Source: Sporosarcina sp. Marseille-Q4063 (GTDB lineage Bacteria > Bacillota > Bacilli > Bacillales_A > Planococcaceae). From it: a stretch of DNA of 64,000 bases. The notes under the pieces were generated by a model. That model made no database searches. It saw only the letters and a list, made by a program, of their open reading frames with translations, and had not been told where the DNA came from. Both the position numbers and the translations under genes were made by a program. Positions within the stretch are counted from its first letter, which is position 1; each line of letters begins with the position of its first letter. Below, piece by piece: positions 61,543-64,000 of the stretch. Where the stretch lies: the NCBI RefSeq assembly GCF_018309085.1, contig NZ_CP070502.1, forward strand, positions 3,529,001 through 3,593,000, given 5' to 3'.

Positions 61543-62988
61543 GTGAAAAGTAATAGATGGTTTGGGCTACTTTTATCAATGACTTTGATTTTATCTATAA
61601 TTTATCCAACAGGGGTATTCGCAAAAAATGATCGAACGCTTCAAGATGAAAGCATATACGACTTACTAGTCGACCGATTTAATGACGGGAATTACGACAA
61701 TAATGAAGGCGTTGATCCTCGAGACATGAACGCATTCAGCGGCGGAGACTTCGCGGGGATTACTGACAAATTGGATTATATTGTTCAAATGGGCTTTACA
61801 TTAGTTTCAATTGGTCCCGTATTTAGCACAGCAACCTATGACGGAAATGAAGTGCTCGATTACGAAAAGCTTGAACCGTATTTCGGAACAGATGAAGAAT
61901 TCACTAATATGATTGACTCCTTGAAGAAAGAAAAGATTGGCGTTGTTGCTGATTTTCCATTAAGCGAGGTCAGCGAGAATCATACATGGGTAAAGAATGA
62001 TCTTGTACCTACTATACCAGCAGGCGATGGAACTGTTAACTGGGATAGCTCGAATCCAGCGACCAAAGAAATGATAATCGATGCAGTTGTTTCATTCGTG
62101 GACAAGTACAAGTTAGCTGGAATTCGTTTAACAAAATTAGGCGATTTCGATGAAGACTTTTTAAATGAAGTAATCGCTGAAATAAAAAAAGCAGATGACA
62201 CAATTTATGTAATGTCGACAGAAGAATCCGCTGCTAATTTTGACACGGTACCTAATATCGAAAAAATGGAAGCGCTAAAGCAATCGTATGTACAGGTAAA
62301 TCCTGATTCATCTCCTCTTCAATTATTTGAGGATAACAAAGGAACGGAATTAATCCAATTCGATGAATTAACGGGGCCGCGTTTTACATATGAAATGTTT
62401 TCTTTGAGGATGTTTCCGCCTACAAGATGGAAAATAGCGGCGACTGCATTATTCACGTTACCTGGTGTACCTGTGGTGCCTTATGGATCTGAAATTGCGG
62501 TAAACGGGAAAGAAGCACCCGAAAGCCATCCGATTTCAAACTTTAAAACAGATATGGAGTTACAAGAGTATATCGGAGATTTAAACTCTTTACGAAACAA
62601 GTCAGACACAATTCGTAATGGGGACTTCGAGATGCTGCATAACAAAGATGGCTTTACAATTTTTAAACGTTCATCAGATGAAGAGACGTGGATTGTTGCA
62701 CTGAACAATACATCTAAAACCGAGAATTTTGTAATCGATGAGGACGTTATCGGTGAAAATAAAAGAATGCGCGGCGTTGTCGGCGGCGATATGATTAAAC
62801 AATCAAAAGACGGGAAGTACCGGGTTGTTCTCGAACGAGAATTGGCTGAAGTATATATCGTAGATAAAGACAAAGGCTTTAACACCCCTTATTTAATTGC
62901 CTCAATTCTTGTTTATGTATTGTTCCTAGGATTCCTTTGGTCAGTATGGAGAAGAGGGAAGAAAAATAAAGCAGAAGAACTGGAATAA
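61543..62988 (+). CDS. Membrane-anchored GH13 (alpha-amylase-like) protein lacking catalytic residues
   Basis: A 481-residue extracytoplasmic protein with a signal peptide (1-27, VFA), a GH13 barrel (about 35-400) and a C-terminal anchor (about 452-472) followed by a basic tail. The fold is clear from SIYDLLVDRFNDGN (about 37-50), SGGDFAGITDKLDYI and TLPGVPVVPYGSEIAV. The active-site regions have decayed: region II reads GIRLTKLGD (193-201), with Thr197 where the nucleophile Asp belongs; region IV reads FDELTGPRF (273-281) in place of the usual x-DNHD-x-x-RF, losing the stabilising Asp and its His. A Glu remains near region III (Glu227). AGGAGG lies before the start. Sugar binding or a structural role is more likely than hydrolysis. 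Confidence 0.85.
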   Translation: MKSNRWFGLLLSMTLILSIIYPTGVFAKNDRTLQDESIYDLLVDRFNDGNYDNNEGVDPRDMNAFSGGDFAGITDKLDYIVQMGFTLVSIGPVFSTATYDGNEVLDYEKLEPYFGTDEEFTNMIDSLKKEKIGVVADFPLSEVSENHTWVKNDLVPTIPAGDGTVNWDSSNPATKEMIIDAVVSFVDKYKLAGIRLTKLGDFDEDFLNEVIAEIKKADDTIYVMSTEESAANFDTVPNIEKMEALKQSYVQVNPDSSPLQLFEDNKGTELIQFDELTGPRFTYEMFSLRMFPPTRWKIAATALFTLPGVPVVPYGSEIAVNGKEAPESHPISNFKTDMELQEYIGDLNSLRNKSDTIRNGDFEMLHNKDGFTIFKRSSDEETWIVALNNTSKTENFVIDEDVIGENKRMRGVVGGDMIKQSKDGKYRVVLERELAEVYIVDKDKGFNTPYLIASILVYVLFLGFLWSVWRRGKKNKAEELE

Positions 62989-62990
62989 GT

Positions 62991-63033
62991 AAAATCCCAA
63001 GATGGCAACATTCGCCGTCTTGGGATTTTTTAT
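62991..63033 (+). terminator. Terminator of the GH13-like gene
   Basis: AAAATCCCAAGA-x-GGC (62991-63006) pairs with GCC-x-TCTTGGGATTTT (63014-63028) followed by T. Confidence 0.85.
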
Positions 63034-64000
63034 TTCGCTTTATAACCAAGCATATTCACCGGATCTTTCGGTGAGGAATATGGGGGAGAGTAACTAAGTT
63101 CGAGTGCGGCTAAATCATCGACAGTCATATTGCCCATCATTGCAGTTGCAATTACGTCAATGCGCTTATCGACGCCTTTATCGCCAACAGCTTGTCCGCC
63201 TAACAATAAACGTGAATTACGATCATAATGGACGCGTAAGTCAATTGTTCCGTGATCCGGGTAATAGCCCGCATTGGTTCGGCCTTGATAGGTAACCGTT
63301 TCAAATTCGATGCCTTCATCAGTCAGGCTTTGTTCAGAGTGACCTGTCATTCCCGCTGTTAGTGAAAATAGTTTTGTTATTGTCGAGCCGAGAAATCCAT
63401 TGATTTTTACAGGGTTTTCACTGAGATGACTTGCTACAATATAAGCTTGACGATGGGCATGCCAAGCAAGCTGAACTCTTTTAGGCTTACCTGTATGCCA
63501 ATCAGAAGTTTCCGCGACATCGCCAATCGCATAGATATCAGGGTCATTCGTTTGCATATAGTCATTTACAACAATACCTTTTGTTTCACCAATTGTTAAT
63601 CCAATGCTTTCAGCAAGCGATGTATTCGGAATGATACCAATACTTGCCGCGATAAAATCGACTTCAAAATTCATCCCGTTTTTCATAATCAATTTCGTAT
63701 CTTCAACGCGCTCGATCCCATCATTAAAATAAAATTCGACGCCATTATCTACCATTTCCTTGTATAGGATATCCGATATATCTTTATCCATCGCTTTCAT
63801 GACCCGATCATTTCGTTCGATAATCGCAGTTTTAAGACCTAAACGCCTGAAGTTCTCGGCAAGTTCGATACCAATAAAGCCGCCGCCGATAATCGCGCAT
63901 GATTTCGGCTTTTCTCGTTCGATAAACTTCAGGATATATTCCATATCGGTATAGCTTTTCAAAGTGATCAAAGGCAACTTTCCTAGCCCTTTAATTTCTG
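63030..64000 (-). CDS. FAD-dependent pyridine nucleotide-disulfide oxidoreductase (CoA-disulfide reductase/NADH oxidase type), 5' end outside window
   Basis: The last ~323 residues are present; the frame is open to the window edge, and the TTG at 63977 is internal. The NAD(P)H-binding fold CAIIGGGFIGIELAENFRRLG is followed by AIIERNDRVM, the DVAETSDWHTG-type FAD segment (YAIGDVAET), HRQAYIVASHL, and the dimerisation domain with GLTIGETKGI and AALELSYSPPYSSPKDPVN. The PPYSSPKDP ending is typical of CoA-disulfide reductase/Nox enzymes, in which an N-terminal cysteine (outside this window) is redox-active. The terminator of the preceding gene overlaps its 3' end. Confidence 0.85.
   Translation of the reverse strand, partial: EIKGLGKLPLITLKSYTDMEYILKFIEREKPKSCAIIGGGFIGIELAENFRRLGLKTAIIERNDRVMKAMDKDISDILYKEMVDNGVEFYFNDGIERVEDTKLIMKNGMNFEVDFIAASIGIIPNTSLAESIGLTIGETKGIVVNDYMQTNDPDIYAIGDVAETSDWHTGKPKRVQLAWHAHRQAYIVASHLSENPVKINGFLGSTITKLFSLTAGMTGHSEQSLTDEGIEFETVTYQGRTNAGYYPDHGTIDLRVHYDRNSRLLLGGQAVGDKGVDKRIDVIATAMMGNMTVDDLAALELSYSPPYSSPKDPVNMLGYKAK

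Overview
The window reads as chromosomal DNA from a spore-forming member of the Bacillales. Coding density is high, G+C is moderate to low, ribosome-binding sites are strong (AGGAGG type), and ATG, GTG and TTG starts all occur. Nearly every gene has a counterpart in Bacillus subtilis. CotH, a CotG-like coat protein, ComK/ComF, DegS/DegU and the coproporphyrin-type heme genes point to a Bacillaceae/Planococcaceae relative (Sporosarcina-like is my inference; no rRNA is present to settle it).

Layout. 0.1-6.7 kb: nagB, a small hydrophilic protein, tagO, an LCP ligase (tagV-like), yvyE, and the two-component pair degS-degU. 6.8-15.5 kb: a lipoprotein, a YhjD-like protein, comK, an M20 amidohydrolase, hmoB divergent from hemE-hemH-hemY, a glycerophosphodiesterase lipoprotein, and two tandem 41-residue YhfH-like zinc-ribbon genes. 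15.6-23.3 kb: lplJ, a non-coding stretch with a predicted three-way-junction element and a terminally inverted repeat, a complete Bce-type antimicrobial-peptide resistance module (response regulator, kinase, ATPase, permease, all overlapping), and lcfB with a FadR-like operator. 23.3-27.7 kb: a divergent cotG-like/cotH pair, an S9 peptidase, and a small gene with a sporulation-type promoter. 27.8-32.6 kb: an ABC exporter with its TetR regulator and paired operators, an RluA-type pseudouridine synthase, a small membrane protein, and an enoyl-CoA hydratase. 32.7-48 kb: comFA-comFC, hpf with a sigma-B-like promoter, secA-prfB (programmed +1 frameshift), cccB, ftsE-ftsX-M23 factor, a membrane protein plus thioredoxin-like pair, ctpB (apparent CTG start), minJ and csbA. 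48-59.7 kb: azlCD, a VTT-domain protein, addB-addA, a DUF418 protein, yisK-yisL. 59.8-64 kb: an intact IS3/IS150-type element (1446 bp, 3-bp target duplication) inserted in a second copy of the 16.8-kb repeat, a membrane-anchored GH13 homologue lacking catalytic residues, and the 3' part of a pyridine nucleotide-disulfide oxidoreductase gene.

How it fits together. The gene order interleaves two blocks that are separate in B. subtilis: the tagO-degSU-comF-hpf-secA-prfB-cccB-ftsEX-ctpB-minJ-csbA block and the yhjD-comK-hemEHY-yhfH-lplJ-lcfB-addAB-yisKL block. As a result the competence regulators (DegU, ComK) and late competence genes (comFA/FC) sit within 30 kb. Envelope functions (wall teichoic acid, FtsEX with a LytM factor, MinJ, SecA, Bce) are prominent. 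The most unusual items are the cotG-like/cotH locus, the apparently catalytically dead amylase-like membrane protein, the covarying repeat family, and the structured non-coding element near 16.7 kb. There is no rRNA, tRNA, CRISPR array or prophage in the window.
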